Assembly (NCBI RefSeq): GCF_019697375.1
Contig: NZ_JAHCDI010000004.1
Span: forward strand, 4,947,324 to 5,011,323
Direction of reading: 5' to 3'
Length of the DNA stretch: 64,000 bases
DNA from: Micromonospora tarapacensis
GTDB taxonomy: Bacteria > Actinomycetota > Actinomycetes > Mycobacteriales > Micromonosporaceae
Positions within the stretch are counted from its first letter, which is position 1. Each line of letters begins with the position of its first letter. Below, piece by piece: positions 16,571 to 24,615 of the stretch. Below the pieces are notes generated by a model. The model searched no databases, was not told the origin of the DNA, and was given only the letters and a program-made list of their open reading frames with translations. The position numbers and the translations under genes were made by a program.

Positions 16571-17239
16571 ATGCTCATCGGATTCGAAGGGCTGCCCGGC
16601 GCCGGCAAGAGCACCCAGGCCGGCAAGCTCGCCGACTTCCTGACCCGACAGGGCCTGCCCGTCAACTACCTGCCAGACAACCTGACCCGTGACGCCGACC
16701 CGCTCGGCCGGACGCTGCTGACGCTGTTCGACTCCGGTGATCCGTTCTCCCGACACGAGAACGTCGTCACCGACACCCTGCTCGGCGCAGCGATCCGCGC
16801 GGACACATACGCCACCGACATCGCGGGCCCACTCATCGACGGCAGCACCGTCATCGAAGACCGCGGAATCCACACCCTCTACTCCTACAGCCTCGCCCGG
16901 CTCCTGCAGCAGCACCACATCGTCCCCACCGACGCGATCGCGTGGCTGCGCAACGTCGGGTCCTTCGCCGGCCCCGCCGCGGTCCGGTCTGTATGGCTAT
17001 ACCTGCCCGCCGACGATGCCATCGCCCGCGCGGAGCTCCGGCAAGGTCACCCGTACACCGCCGAGCAGCGCGCCTTCCTCCGGTTCGTCCACGATGCGTA
17101 CGCCGAGCTCGCCCAAGCCGATCCCAGCTTGCGGCGAGTCGACGTCACCGGACTCGACACCCAACAGACACATCACGCGGTGCTCGCCGACCTGTCCACC
17201 GTGCCGACCTTCGCCGCGAAACTCGCCACCACGGCGTGA
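16571..17239 (+). CDS. dTMP-kinase-like P-loop kinase (second copy)
   Basis: A 222-residue thymidylate-kinase-like protein: Walker A in IGFEGLPGAGKSTQAGKL, the DR segment in VIEDRGIHTLYSYSLARL, and SVWLYLPADDAIARAELRQG before the lid region. AAGGAG lies seven bases before ATG 16571. It shares fold but little obvious detail with the protein at 10117, so they are probably not recent duplicates and may act on different substrates. The presence of two in one operon argues for nucleotide-like intermediates. Not a housekeeping tmk, judging by context. Confidence 0.78.
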   Translation: MLIGFEGLPGAGKSTQAGKLADFLTRQGLPVNYLPDNLTRDADPLGRTLLTLFDSGDPFSRHENVVTDTLLGAAIRADTYATDIAGPLIDGSTVIEDRGIHTLYSYSLARLLQQHHIVPTDAIAWLRNVGSFAGPAAVRSVWLYLPADDAIARAELRQGHPYTAEQRAFLRFVHDAYAELAQADPSLRRVDVTGLDTQQTHHAVLADLSTVPTFAAKLATTA

Positions 17240-17333
17240 CACGACCGGCGGCGTCGCGAAACCCACCGCGTACCAGCTACTACGGTCGGTGCCGTCCATC
17301 AACCCCTCGATCACCTCAGGAGCCGAAGACAGC

Positions 17334-18281
17334 ATGACTGCCCGATCCCACGAGGCCCCCCAGGACTTGCTCGCTGCACTCCGGCACGCACGTACGCATG
17401 GAGGCGAAGCCCTGAGCGACTCCCTGGCCAGGCTGGGCGTACGCCCCCTTACCGGAGGCATGCAGAACGATCTCTACCGCTGGAGGTCGCCGGATGGCGA
17501 CGACACCGTGATCAAGTTCTACACCAAGACGGACCGGCGCCGCGCCGAGCGCGAATGGGCAGCACTGAACCTCATCGAGCCGCAGCACCTCGGCACCGTC
17601 CCGGTCCCACTGTGGCTCGACCCGGCCGAGGTCGAACCTGCCCTCGGGATGACCGTACTGCACGGCACTCCGCTGCTCGAAGCACCCGACCAGCTACATG
17701 CACTACGCGGCCTCGCCCGCACGACGACGCAACTACAAGCGGTACCGCTGTCCGGGCTGATGGCGGAGCTGCCCCGCATCGACAGCGGCGAACACTACCT
17801 GGCCCGGTTGACCCAGGCATGGCCCAAACTGCTCGAAGAACAGGCCGACGACCCACTCGCGCCCGCCATGCAGCATTTGCTTGCCGCCTGGCATACCAGC
17901 GGCGACGCAGACGTGGTCATCGAGCAAGACGAGCCGATCCTGTCCCGCGGCGACGCGAACTTGCTCAACTGGCTCCAGACCGGCGACGGTGCCGTCTGCG
18001 TCGACTTCGAATACGCCGGATTCAGCAACCAGGCGTTCGACGCCGCCGACCACATCGAGCACATCAGCGCGCGCGACGTACCCGACGAGGTGTGGGTGAA
18101 GGTACTACCCGATCTCGGCGTCACGGACGCCAACCACAAGCGATTTGCAGCGAATCAGCGCACGTGCGCTCTGCGGTGGCTCGCCGTCCTATGGAAGCAG
18201 CGGGTCCGCCGTCGCGACGAGTTCGCCCGGCAGCACGAACGCGTCGACATGCTTTTTGGTCCCTCCAACCCTTACGCGTAG
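17334..18281 (+). CDS. aminoglycoside-phosphotransferase (APH)-like kinase
   Basis: A 315-residue APH/choline-kinase-fold protein. The ATP lysine is in TVIKFYTKTDRRRAEREW. The catalytic loop reads ILSRGDANLLNWL (Arg-Gly-Asp where His-Gly-Asp is usual), and VCVDFEYAGFSN holds the metal-binding Asp. ATG 17334 follows CAGGAG by 11 bases, and 94 bases separate it from the previous gene, so a separate promoter is possible. Roles consistent with the family: phosphorylating a sugar hydroxyl during synthesis or inactivating the product for self-resistance. Confidence 0.78.
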   Translation: MTARSHEAPQDLLAALRHARTHGGEALSDSLARLGVRPLTGGMQNDLYRWRSPDGDDTVIKFYTKTDRRRAEREWAALNLIEPQHLGTVPVPLWLDPAEVEPALGMTVLHGTPLLEAPDQLHALRGLARTTTQLQAVPLSGLMAELPRIDSGEHYLARLTQAWPKLLEEQADDPLAPAMQHLLAAWHTSGDADVVIEQDEPILSRGDANLLNWLQTGDGAVCVDFEYAGFSNQAFDAADHIEHISARDVPDEVWVKVLPDLGVTDANHKRFAANQRTCALRWLAVLWKQRVRRRDEFARQHERVDMLFGPSNPYA

Positions 18282-18391
18282 CGACTGCTGGACCAACTCT
18301 TAGCGCGCGGACCTGATTCGAACTCAGATAGGCGGTGACAGCTCCGCAACTCCTACAGAGCTCGTCTTCGAATTACGCGCCCAGGAGCCCC

Positions 18392-19471
18392 ATGAAAATC
18401 GACATCGTGCACCCCGGATACCTGACCGTTCAGCCATCCGACCTGACGACGAAAGGCGTGGGCGGAAATGAGACAGGAATGATCCTGTCTTCCCGCCGAC
18501 TCGCCGCGCGCGGCCATGAAGTGCGGGTGTACGCCGACTGCCCGCGCGTCGAGGACTTCGGCGTGCAGTGGCTGCCACTCACGGAACTGGCCGAGGACGA
18601 GTACCGGGATGTGATTATTTTTTGGGTGCGAACCAAGAGGATCGAGCCGGGCCGATTCAATGCGCCGGTGCGAGCGGCGAAACTTGGGCTGAAGACGCCC
18701 AACGGCAGCCTTATCGGTCAAGTCGGCGCTGGCGACGTCAACCTCCTGATCGCCTTCTCGGATTTCCAACGCAACCTCTATATCGACGATTTTGGTTACC
18801 CGCCGGATGCCGAGTGGGTTGTCACAGCCGACGGCCTGAACACGTCGGACTACGCCGAACAGTGGCCCAAGGTAGCAGGCCGGTTCTTGCACGCCGCGAA
18901 CCCGAGGCGCGGTCTGGAACCACTGCTGGACATGTGGCCCTCCATCCGCGAGGCGCATCGGGACGCCGAGCTGTTCATTGCATCGAGTCACCTACTGCGA
19001 GGCATAACAGCCGAGGAAGACCTACGTCGTGCCGGAGCCTTGTACAAGCGCGCAGAGTCAATGGCATCCGAGGGCGTGCACTACCTGGGTCGCCTAGCCA
19101 AACCCGATCTCATCAAGCTCCAGTTGACGGCTCAGTTCTACCTGTACCCCACGACGTACCCGGAGACCTGCTGCATCGCAGCCATGGAAGCAGCCGCTGC
19201 CGGAGCAGTGATCATCTGCTCGCCGGCCGGGGCCCTACCGGATCGAGTCATCGACGGAGTCACCGGCTGTCTGATCGAGGGAGACCCTGCAGATCCCATC
19301 GTGATCCAGGCCTTCGTAGACAAGGTCACCGCATTGCGATCGGACCCGACCCGGCTAACACATATGGCGCAGGCAGCGAGGGAGTTAGCCGCCACTAGTG
19401 ACTACACGGAGGTGTTGCCCGTTTGGGAACGCGCTTTCAGTCGCATACTCAAGTCTTCCCCTCACGGCTGA
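18392..19471 (+). CDS. GT4-family glycosyltransferase (GT-B fold)
   Basis: A 359-residue GT-B glycosyltransferase starting MKIDIVHPGYLTV, with GVGGNETGMILSSRRLAARGHEV as donor/acceptor N-domain and the C-domain signature PTTYPETCCIAAMEAAAAGA followed by SPAGALPDRVIDGVTGCLIEGD. The glutamate of ETCCIAAMEA fits the GT4 EX7E motif. CAGGAG lies upstream of ATG 18392. It would attach a sugar from a nucleotide donor to the pathway product. This gene and the next contain more A/T-rich stretches (for example near 18612) than the genes before them, hinting at separate acquisition. Confidence 0.82.
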   Translation: MKIDIVHPGYLTVQPSDLTTKGVGGNETGMILSSRRLAARGHEVRVYADCPRVEDFGVQWLPLTELAEDEYRDVIIFWVRTKRIEPGRFNAPVRAAKLGLKTPNGSLIGQVGAGDVNLLIAFSDFQRNLYIDDFGYPPDAEWVVTADGLNTSDYAEQWPKVAGRFLHAANPRRGLEPLLDMWPSIREAHRDAELFIASSHLLRGITAEEDLRRAGALYKRAESMASEGVHYLGRLAKPDLIKLQLTAQFYLYPTTYPETCCIAAMEAAAAGAVIICSPAGALPDRVIDGVTGCLIEGDPADPIVIQAFVDKVTALRSDPTRLTHMAQAARELAATSDYTEVLPVWERAFSRILKSSPHG

Positions 19472-19504
19472 CCCCGAGTCCAGCACTCATTAGGAGGGGG
19501 GTGA

Positions 19505-20308
19505 ATGCACTTGAAGGTAATGATCCTGGATTTCGACGACACTCTGATCGACGACGTCCGGGCCGCGAGAGAAGCAGTCGTCCATACGCTTTCGACTGTC
19601 GCCTTGCCCAACGATTTCGAGACGACCGAACTGGCCCTGCGGTTCATACGGAAATTGTGGAAAGCCCACCCTCACCGGCACACCGGCCCGCTTGCCCACG
19701 TCAGCGGCTGGGAGGCTCTTTGGCTACCACGCAAGAACACCGGACTTCCTGAACCTGTCATCGAGTCGCTGCGCCAGCATGAGATCGAGGTCTGGCGAGC
19801 GATACTCAACGCGCGTCAGGGTGACCTGGACAAAGCAAGCACCGCAGTGCACGCGTACCGGGTGTTTCGACACGAAAACATCCGTCCGCTGCCGGGCATC
19901 CGTGCCACGCTGAATCTTCTTCGCCGAAACCATCGACTCTGGCTGGCCACCAACGGCTTACCGGCCCACCAGCGTCGGAAGCTCTCCGGGGCGGCGCTCA
20001 CGGAGTTCTTCGACCGGATCCTGGTCTCTGGCGAGGTAGGCGCCGCCAAGTCGAACCCCGCCTTCGCGTCCGTCATCGGGCAAGCTTTGGCCCAAGACGA
20101 GCTTCATGTATGTCTCGTGGTCGGTGACAGCGTCACTCAGGATCTCGGCCTGGCCAGTAACGGCGGTTGGGCGGCGGCCCACATCTGCCCGGCCGGATGG
20201 TGCGATGCCACGGTCGCAAGCCGCCAAGCCGCTGTCACGCACATTCCTTCTCTAAGCCACGTCGCTTGTGAATGCTCGCCTCCGACGCTTCGCGAACCTG
20301 AGCTGTAA
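19505..20308 (+). CDS. HAD-superfamily hydrolase
   Basis: A 267-residue HAD phosphatase with all four motifs: MILDFDDTLIDD (DxDxT), WLATNGLP (Thr), AAKSNPAFA (Lys) and CLVVGDSVTQDLGLASN (GDxxxxD). An AGGAGG site sits eight bases before ATG 19505. It is the last gene of the plus-strand run and ends about 200 bases before the tRNA terminator. Substrate unknown; late removal of a phosphate from the product is consistent with context. Confidence 0.82.
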   Translation: MHLKVMILDFDDTLIDDVRAAREAVVHTLSTVALPNDFETTELALRFIRKLWKAHPHRHTGPLAHVSGWEALWLPRKNTGLPEPVIESLRQHEIEVWRAILNARQGDLDKASTAVHAYRVFRHENIRPLPGIRATLNLLRRNHRLWLATNGLPAHQRRKLSGAALTEFFDRILVSGEVGAAKSNPAFASVIGQALAQDELHVCLVVGDSVTQDLGLASNGGWAAAHICPAGWCDATVASRQAAVTHIPSLSHVACECSPPTLREPEL

Positions 20309-20510
20309 GGGCACGCCCACATGGACTGGCGTTCGGGTGGGCGGCGAGACCACCGCATCCCAACATTCGGACTCGGCGGCGGGCAAGCACATCATGATCA
20401 AAACCCAGCCGGACGTAACAACCGCCCACCGGACAGGCCCGGACGTGAGGGATGCTCGTCGCACGAGCACCCACCGAGCACCCAACCGACCACAAGGGAC
20501 GGAAAAGCGA

Positions 20511-20546
20511 AGGGGCCTGACTGCCATTTCGGCAGGTCAGACCCCT
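20511..20546 (-). terminator. hairpin terminator downstream of tRNA-Arg
   Basis: An inverted repeat (arms 20511-20525 and about 20531-20546) with a short ATTT-containing loop forms a G/C-rich stem of about 15 pairs. It lies just beyond the 3' end of the minus-strand tRNA-Arg and before the end of the HAD gene, so it can serve both convergent units. The stretch 20309-20510 shows nothing else I can name. Confidence 0.7.
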
Positions 20547-20556
20547 CATGATCTTG

Positions 20557-20629
20557 TGCGCCCGAAGGGACTCGAACCCCTAACCTTCTGATCCGTAGTC
20601 AGATGCTCTATCCGTTGAGCTACGGGCGC
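20557..20629 (-). tRNA. tRNA-Arg(ACG)
   Basis: A full cloverleaf on the minus strand. The acceptor stem pairs GCGCCCG (20629-20623) with CGGGCGC (20564-20558), with discriminator A at 20557. The anticodon loop reads CTACGGA, so the anticodon is ACG. GGTTCGAG-type T-loop sequence is present. No CCA is encoded. Confidence 0.95.
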
Positions 20630-20664
20630 TGGTGCTCGGCCAGTTTACACACCCGGCCTTCGCG

Positions 20665-20755
20665 CGGAGACTCCGGGATTCGAACCCGGGAGGGGCTTTA
20701 AGACCCCAACCGCATTAGCAGTGCGGCGCCATAGACCAGACTAGGCGAAGTCTCC
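20665..20755 (-). tRNA. tRNA-Ser(GCU)
   Basis: A class II tRNA on the minus strand with a long variable arm. The acceptor stem pairs GGAGACT at the 5' end (20755-20749) with AGTCTCC near 20672-20666. The anticodon loop CTGCTAA gives GCU. About 91 nucleotides; the GGTTCGAATCC T-arm is present. Confidence 0.95.
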
Positions 20756-20898
20756 CCGGTGGCCCGCAGACCACCGGGCCCGAGGATACAGGCCCCTCCC
20801 GGCCGGGAGCAAAGCGACCAGCGGAACGAGCCCTCGCCCGCCGATGGCTGTCGTTCGCCCGCTGTGCGCCGCCGTGATCAGGACTAGGCTCCATCGAC

Positions 20899-22331
20899 AT
20901 GCAGGAGCAGCCGCCCAGCGAGCAGACCCGCCGTGAGCCTGCTGAGGGAGCACGCCGCCGCTCCCCGAAGGCAACCTTCACGCCACCTCCGGCACCCGCC
21001 GCGCCGGCTCCGGAGGAGCAGGACGACTCCGTTGGGCCGCGTCCCCGGCGGGCAAAGGCCGCGCCGGACGTGCTCTTCCAGCCGCCACCCGTTCCGGAGC
21101 AACCACGATCGCGCCCGTCCCGGGCGGCCTCGTCCGCGCCGGCGACCAGGCCAACGCCGCCCTTCGCCGCACCACCGGCCGCCGATCAGCCTGCCGAGAG
21201 CGTGTCGACGGCAGGGCGCGGTGGCACCGATCAGCCGGACGTCACGCGGGCCGAGGTCGGTGGACCGGATGCGCCGCCGGTCGCCGCCACGCCGGCCCGC
21301 CGAAGGCTGCGCAGCGGAAGGCACCGCCGGCTGAGATCGGAACTGGCGCCGGGCCGACCGAAACCGGGCGCGCGCCGGCGAGGAAGACGGGGGCGGCGCG
21401 CAGGAACATCCTGCCCGGGATGCGCGAAGGGCAGGCTCAGGCTCCCGAGACGAGCGGCGACCAGACTCAGGACCAGGGCCAGACTCAGGACCAGGGCCAA
21501 GCTCGGGGCGAGGGCCAGGCCGGTGCCCAGGCAACGACCGGCGCGGCAGAGACGTCGCCGGAGGGCACGGCCCGGCCGGAACGGAAACCGCCGGAAGGCA
21601 AGGCGACGCCGGGACGTAGGGCGACCAGGAAGGCCGCCCCCAAAAGGGCGGCGACGGCACCCGCGACCGAGGCCAACCCGGCACGGGCGGCACCGGCGAA
21701 GGCCGCCAAGGCCGCACCGGTCAGGGCCGTGAAGAAGGTTACGAAGAAGGCGGTCACGAGTGGCGCGGCCGGCCGTACGCCGGAATCGGAGCTGCGGGTG
21801 CTCGTCGCGCGGGTGCTCGACCACCCGGGCTTCGCTCCGGAGTTGCTGGCCCTGACCGCGGTCGAGGCGCTCGGTCCCGGTGCGGCCGAGTGGGCCCGAC
21901 GGCTGCGGGAGACCTACCCGGAGGCGGAGAGTGACGGGCTGGCGCGGCTGGCCAGCCGCCGGTTCGTCCGGCAGGCCGGGATCGGTGCGGCGACCGCAGC
22001 GCTGGCCGGGGTCTTCGCGCCGGCGGTCGAGCTGGCGGCGGTGCTCTGGTCCCAGGCGAACCTGGTGCTGCACCTCGCGGCGGCGTACGGCTGTGATCCG
22101 GCGCACCCGGACCGGGCGGCGGAGCTGCTGGTGCTGACCCAGGTGCACCCGGACTCGGCGAGCGCCGGGGCGGCGCTGGTGGCGGCCCGGGCGGCGGACG
22201 GGCCGGGCGAGCAGCCGGGCCCTTGGGCGGCTGAGGCGGCCTGGCGACTGGCCGCGCCGCTGGCCGCGCAGGCGGGTGGCTGGGTGGCGCTGCGGCTGGT
22301 GTTCCGGTTACTGCCGGGGCCGCGGCGCTGA
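20899..22331 (+). pseudogene. EcsC-like protein with long low-complexity N-terminus, single-base frameshift
   Basis: The N-terminal frame starts at ATG 20899 and runs as a Pro/Ala-rich disordered region to about 21295. The sensible protein then continues in another frame (PKAAQRKAPPAEIGTGAGP...) to 22331. One extra C in the run near 21297 would make a 477-residue protein. Residues rich in Lys, Ala and Pro lead to a C-terminal domain, RFVRQAGIGAATAALAGVFAP...ELAAVLWSQANLVLHLAAAYG, which resembles EcsC-type helical domains. A TAGGCT element about 11 bases before the ATG suggests a short or absent leader. The role is unknown. Confidence 0.6.
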
Positions 22332-22395
22332 CTGCGGTGGCCGGCGACACGATGGCGGCCCAGCGCCTCGCGGCCCGCGCCGTCGCCCTCTACCG

Positions 22396-23166
22396 TCAGA
22401 GCCAGTCGAACCACTCCTTGGGCAGCAGGCTGTAGCCGACGAAGGCGACGATGTCGAGCAGGGCGTGCGCCACGATCAGCGGCATCACCCGGCGGGTGCG
22501 TAGGTACCAGAGGCTGAACACGACGCCCATGACGGCGTTGCCGATGAACGCGCCGAAGCCCTGGTAGAGGTGGTATGAGGCGCGCAGCAGCGCGCTGGTC
22601 GCGATGATCGCGCCGAGCCGCCACTGGAGCTGACGCAGCCGGGTCGTCAGGTAGCCGACCACGATCACCTCCTCCAGGATCGAGTTCTGGAACGCGGCGA
22701 GGATCAGCACCGGCACCGCCCACCACAGGTCGGGCAGGGCGGCCGGAACCAGGGTCGCGTTGATGCCGAGCTGCGCCGCCGCCCAGAACAGCGCCAGGCC
22801 CGGCAGTCCGATCAACGCGGCCAGTCCGGCACCACGGGCGAGGTCGGCACCGGGCTGCCGGGCGTCCAGGCCGAGGGCCCGCGTCGGATCTCCGGTGTCG
22901 CGCGCCAGCAGGTGTACGGCGAGCAGCACCGGCAGCAGCGCGAACACGATGCCGAGCAGTTGGTACGCCAGGTCGAGGTACGGCCGGGCCGATGCCGATG
23001 TGTTCAGCGCGGCGGTCTGCCTCGACAGTCCGCCTTCGGCGGTCAGCTTCGCGATGATCGACACCGTGGCGTAGACGGCCGACTGGCCGAGGGAGAGGCC
23101 GAGGACCAGCATCGTCTCGGTGCCGAGCGTCCGGCGGGACACCGGGCGGGTGAGCTCAACGGTCAC
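22396..23166 (-). CDS. CPBP-family intramembrane metalloprotease (CAAX-protease-like)
   Basis: A protein of about 256 residues with seven or eight hydrophobic segments. The CPBP active-site motifs are present: ILEEVIVVGYL (EExxx), ASYHLYQGFGAF with its His, and VMPLIVAHALLDIV with the second His. Bacterial members process or modify membrane-associated peptides, often in bacteriocin immunity or unknown pathways. GTG 23166 is my choice; an upstream ATG at 23262 would add a cysteine-rich, poorly conserved leader. Convergent with the EcsC-like gene. Confidence 0.8.
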   Translation of the reverse strand: MTVELTRPVSRRTLGTETMLVLGLSLGQSAVYATVSIIAKLTAEGGLSRQTAALNTSASARPYLDLAYQLLGIVFALLPVLLAVHLLARDTGDPTRALGLDARQPGADLARGAGLAALIGLPGLALFWAAAQLGINATLVPAALPDLWWAVPVLILAAFQNSILEEVIVVGYLTTRLRQLQWRLGAIIATSALLRASYHLYQGFGAFIGNAVMGVVFSLWYLRTRRVMPLIVAHALLDIVAFVGYSLLPKEWFDWL

Positions 23167-23338
23167 CGGACCACTCTGCCCGACCGGCGGCGCCGCTGGC
23201 ATCCGGGAGGCACAAGAGCATTCGAGAGGCACAAGAGCCGGCCTCACGATGTGGTCGCACATTCTGTGCGACCTTCATACACACTCCGTGGAGATTCTAT
23301 GGGGGCCCGATCCGCCGTCAGAAGAAGGAGCGCCCCCG

Positions 23339-24460
23339 GTGGACAACTTCGCGCGGCTGCTGAAGGAGAGCTGGACCCTCGTCGAGGAGCAGCGGGTCCG
23401 GCTGAGCGGTCACTTCTACGCCCGGCTGTTCCTCCTCGACCCCGAGCTGCGCAAGCTCTTCCCGGTCCAGATGACCGGCCAGGGTGATCGGCTGCTCGAA
23501 GCGATCATCACGGCGATCCACGCGGTGGACGATCCGGAGGGCTTCGACGAGTTCCTCCGCGCGCTCGGCCGGGACCACCGCAAGTACCACGTCGAGGCGG
23601 CCCACTACGACACGATGGGCGTGGCGCTGCTGGATGCGTTGCGCAGCACCGCCGGTGGCGGCTGGAACCTGGAGTACGACCAGGCGTGGCGGGACGCGTA
23701 CGCGGCGATCGCCGGGAAGATGCTGGCCGGTGCGACGGCGGACGGCGACCCGCCGTTCTGGCACGCCGAGGTGTTGACCCACGAGCGGTACGGTCCGGAC
23801 ACCGCCGTCTTCACCTGCCGGGCGCTGCAACATCCGCTGTCGTGGAAGGCGGGCCAGTACGTCAGCGTCGAGGTGCCCCGCTACCACCCTCGGGTGTGGC
23901 GGACGTACTCGGTGGCCAACGCACCGAACGAGGACAACGTGCTGGAGTTCCACGTCCGTACGCCGGCCGAGGCCGCCGGTTGGGTCTCCGGTGCGCTGGT
24001 CCGCCGGATCAAACCGGGTGACCTGCTCCGGGTGGCCGCGCCGATGGGCTCGATGACGCTGGACCGCTCGTCGGAGCGGGACATCCTCTGCGTCGCCGGG
24101 GGCGTCGGGTTGGCCCCGATCAAGGCGCTGGTGGAGGAGTTGGCTGGCTTCAACCGGGCCCGCTGGGTGCACGTCTTCTACGGCGCCCGGACCGAGGCGG
24201 ATCTCTACGGTCTCGACCGGCTGCGGGAGTTGGTGGCGGCCCACCCCTGGCTGTCGGTGACCGCCGCGTGCAGCGACGACCCGGATTTCGACGGCGAGCA
24301 GGGCGACGTCCCGGACGTGGTGGCCCGCTACGGGCCGTGGACGACGCACGACTGCTACGTCTCCGGTTCGGCACCTATGGTCCGTTCGACGCTACGGGTG
24401 CTCGCCGCGGACGACGTCCCACCGCAGCGCACCCGGTACGACACGTTCGGCAACCTGTAG
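23339..24460 (+). CDS. flavohaemoglobin-like globin/FAD-NAD reductase
   Basis: A protein of about 373 residues joining a globin domain (residues 1-140: LLKESWTLVEEQRVRLSGHF, FPVQM, a proximal His in RDHRKYHVEAAHY) to a ferredoxin-NADP-reductase module (AGQYVSVEVP, RVWRTYSVANAP with the RxYS FAD motif, VAGGVGLAPIKAL for NAD, and YVSGSAPMV). The family oxidises nitric oxide or works as an oxygen sensor/reductase. GTG 23339 has AAGGAG eight bases upstream. The frame is open earlier, but without homology. Confidence 0.88.
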   Translation: MDNFARLLKESWTLVEEQRVRLSGHFYARLFLLDPELRKLFPVQMTGQGDRLLEAIITAIHAVDDPEGFDEFLRALGRDHRKYHVEAAHYDTMGVALLDALRSTAGGGWNLEYDQAWRDAYAAIAGKMLAGATADGDPPFWHAEVLTHERYGPDTAVFTCRALQHPLSWKAGQYVSVEVPRYHPRVWRTYSVANAPNEDNVLEFHVRTPAEAAGWVSGALVRRIKPGDLLRVAAPMGSMTLDRSSERDILCVAGGVGLAPIKALVEELAGFNRARWVHVFYGARTEADLYGLDRLRELVAAHPWLSVTAACSDDPDFDGEQGDVPDVVARYGPWTTHDCYVSGSAPMVRSTLRVLAADDVPPQRTRYDTFGNL

Positions 24461-24474
24461 AGCTTTCTCCCTCC

Positions 24475-24519
24475 GGACCGGGGCGCGTGCCCCTGCCCCT
24501 GGGGCACGCGCCCCGGTCC
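24475..24519. terminator. bidirectional hairpin terminator
   Basis: A perfect inverted repeat with 18-19 bp arms (24475-24493 and 24501-24519) and a seven-base loop, between the convergent flavohaemoglobin-like and HTH-deformylase genes. No T-run follows, as usual for high-GC actinomycete terminators. Confidence 0.8.
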
Positions 24520-24615
24520 CCCGATCGGGCGGACCGGCACCGCCCCGCACGACCTCGCCCGTCCGGGCCGTCGTTCCCACCCGGACGGGTGGGGTCGTGC
24601 CACGGGTCGTTGCGC

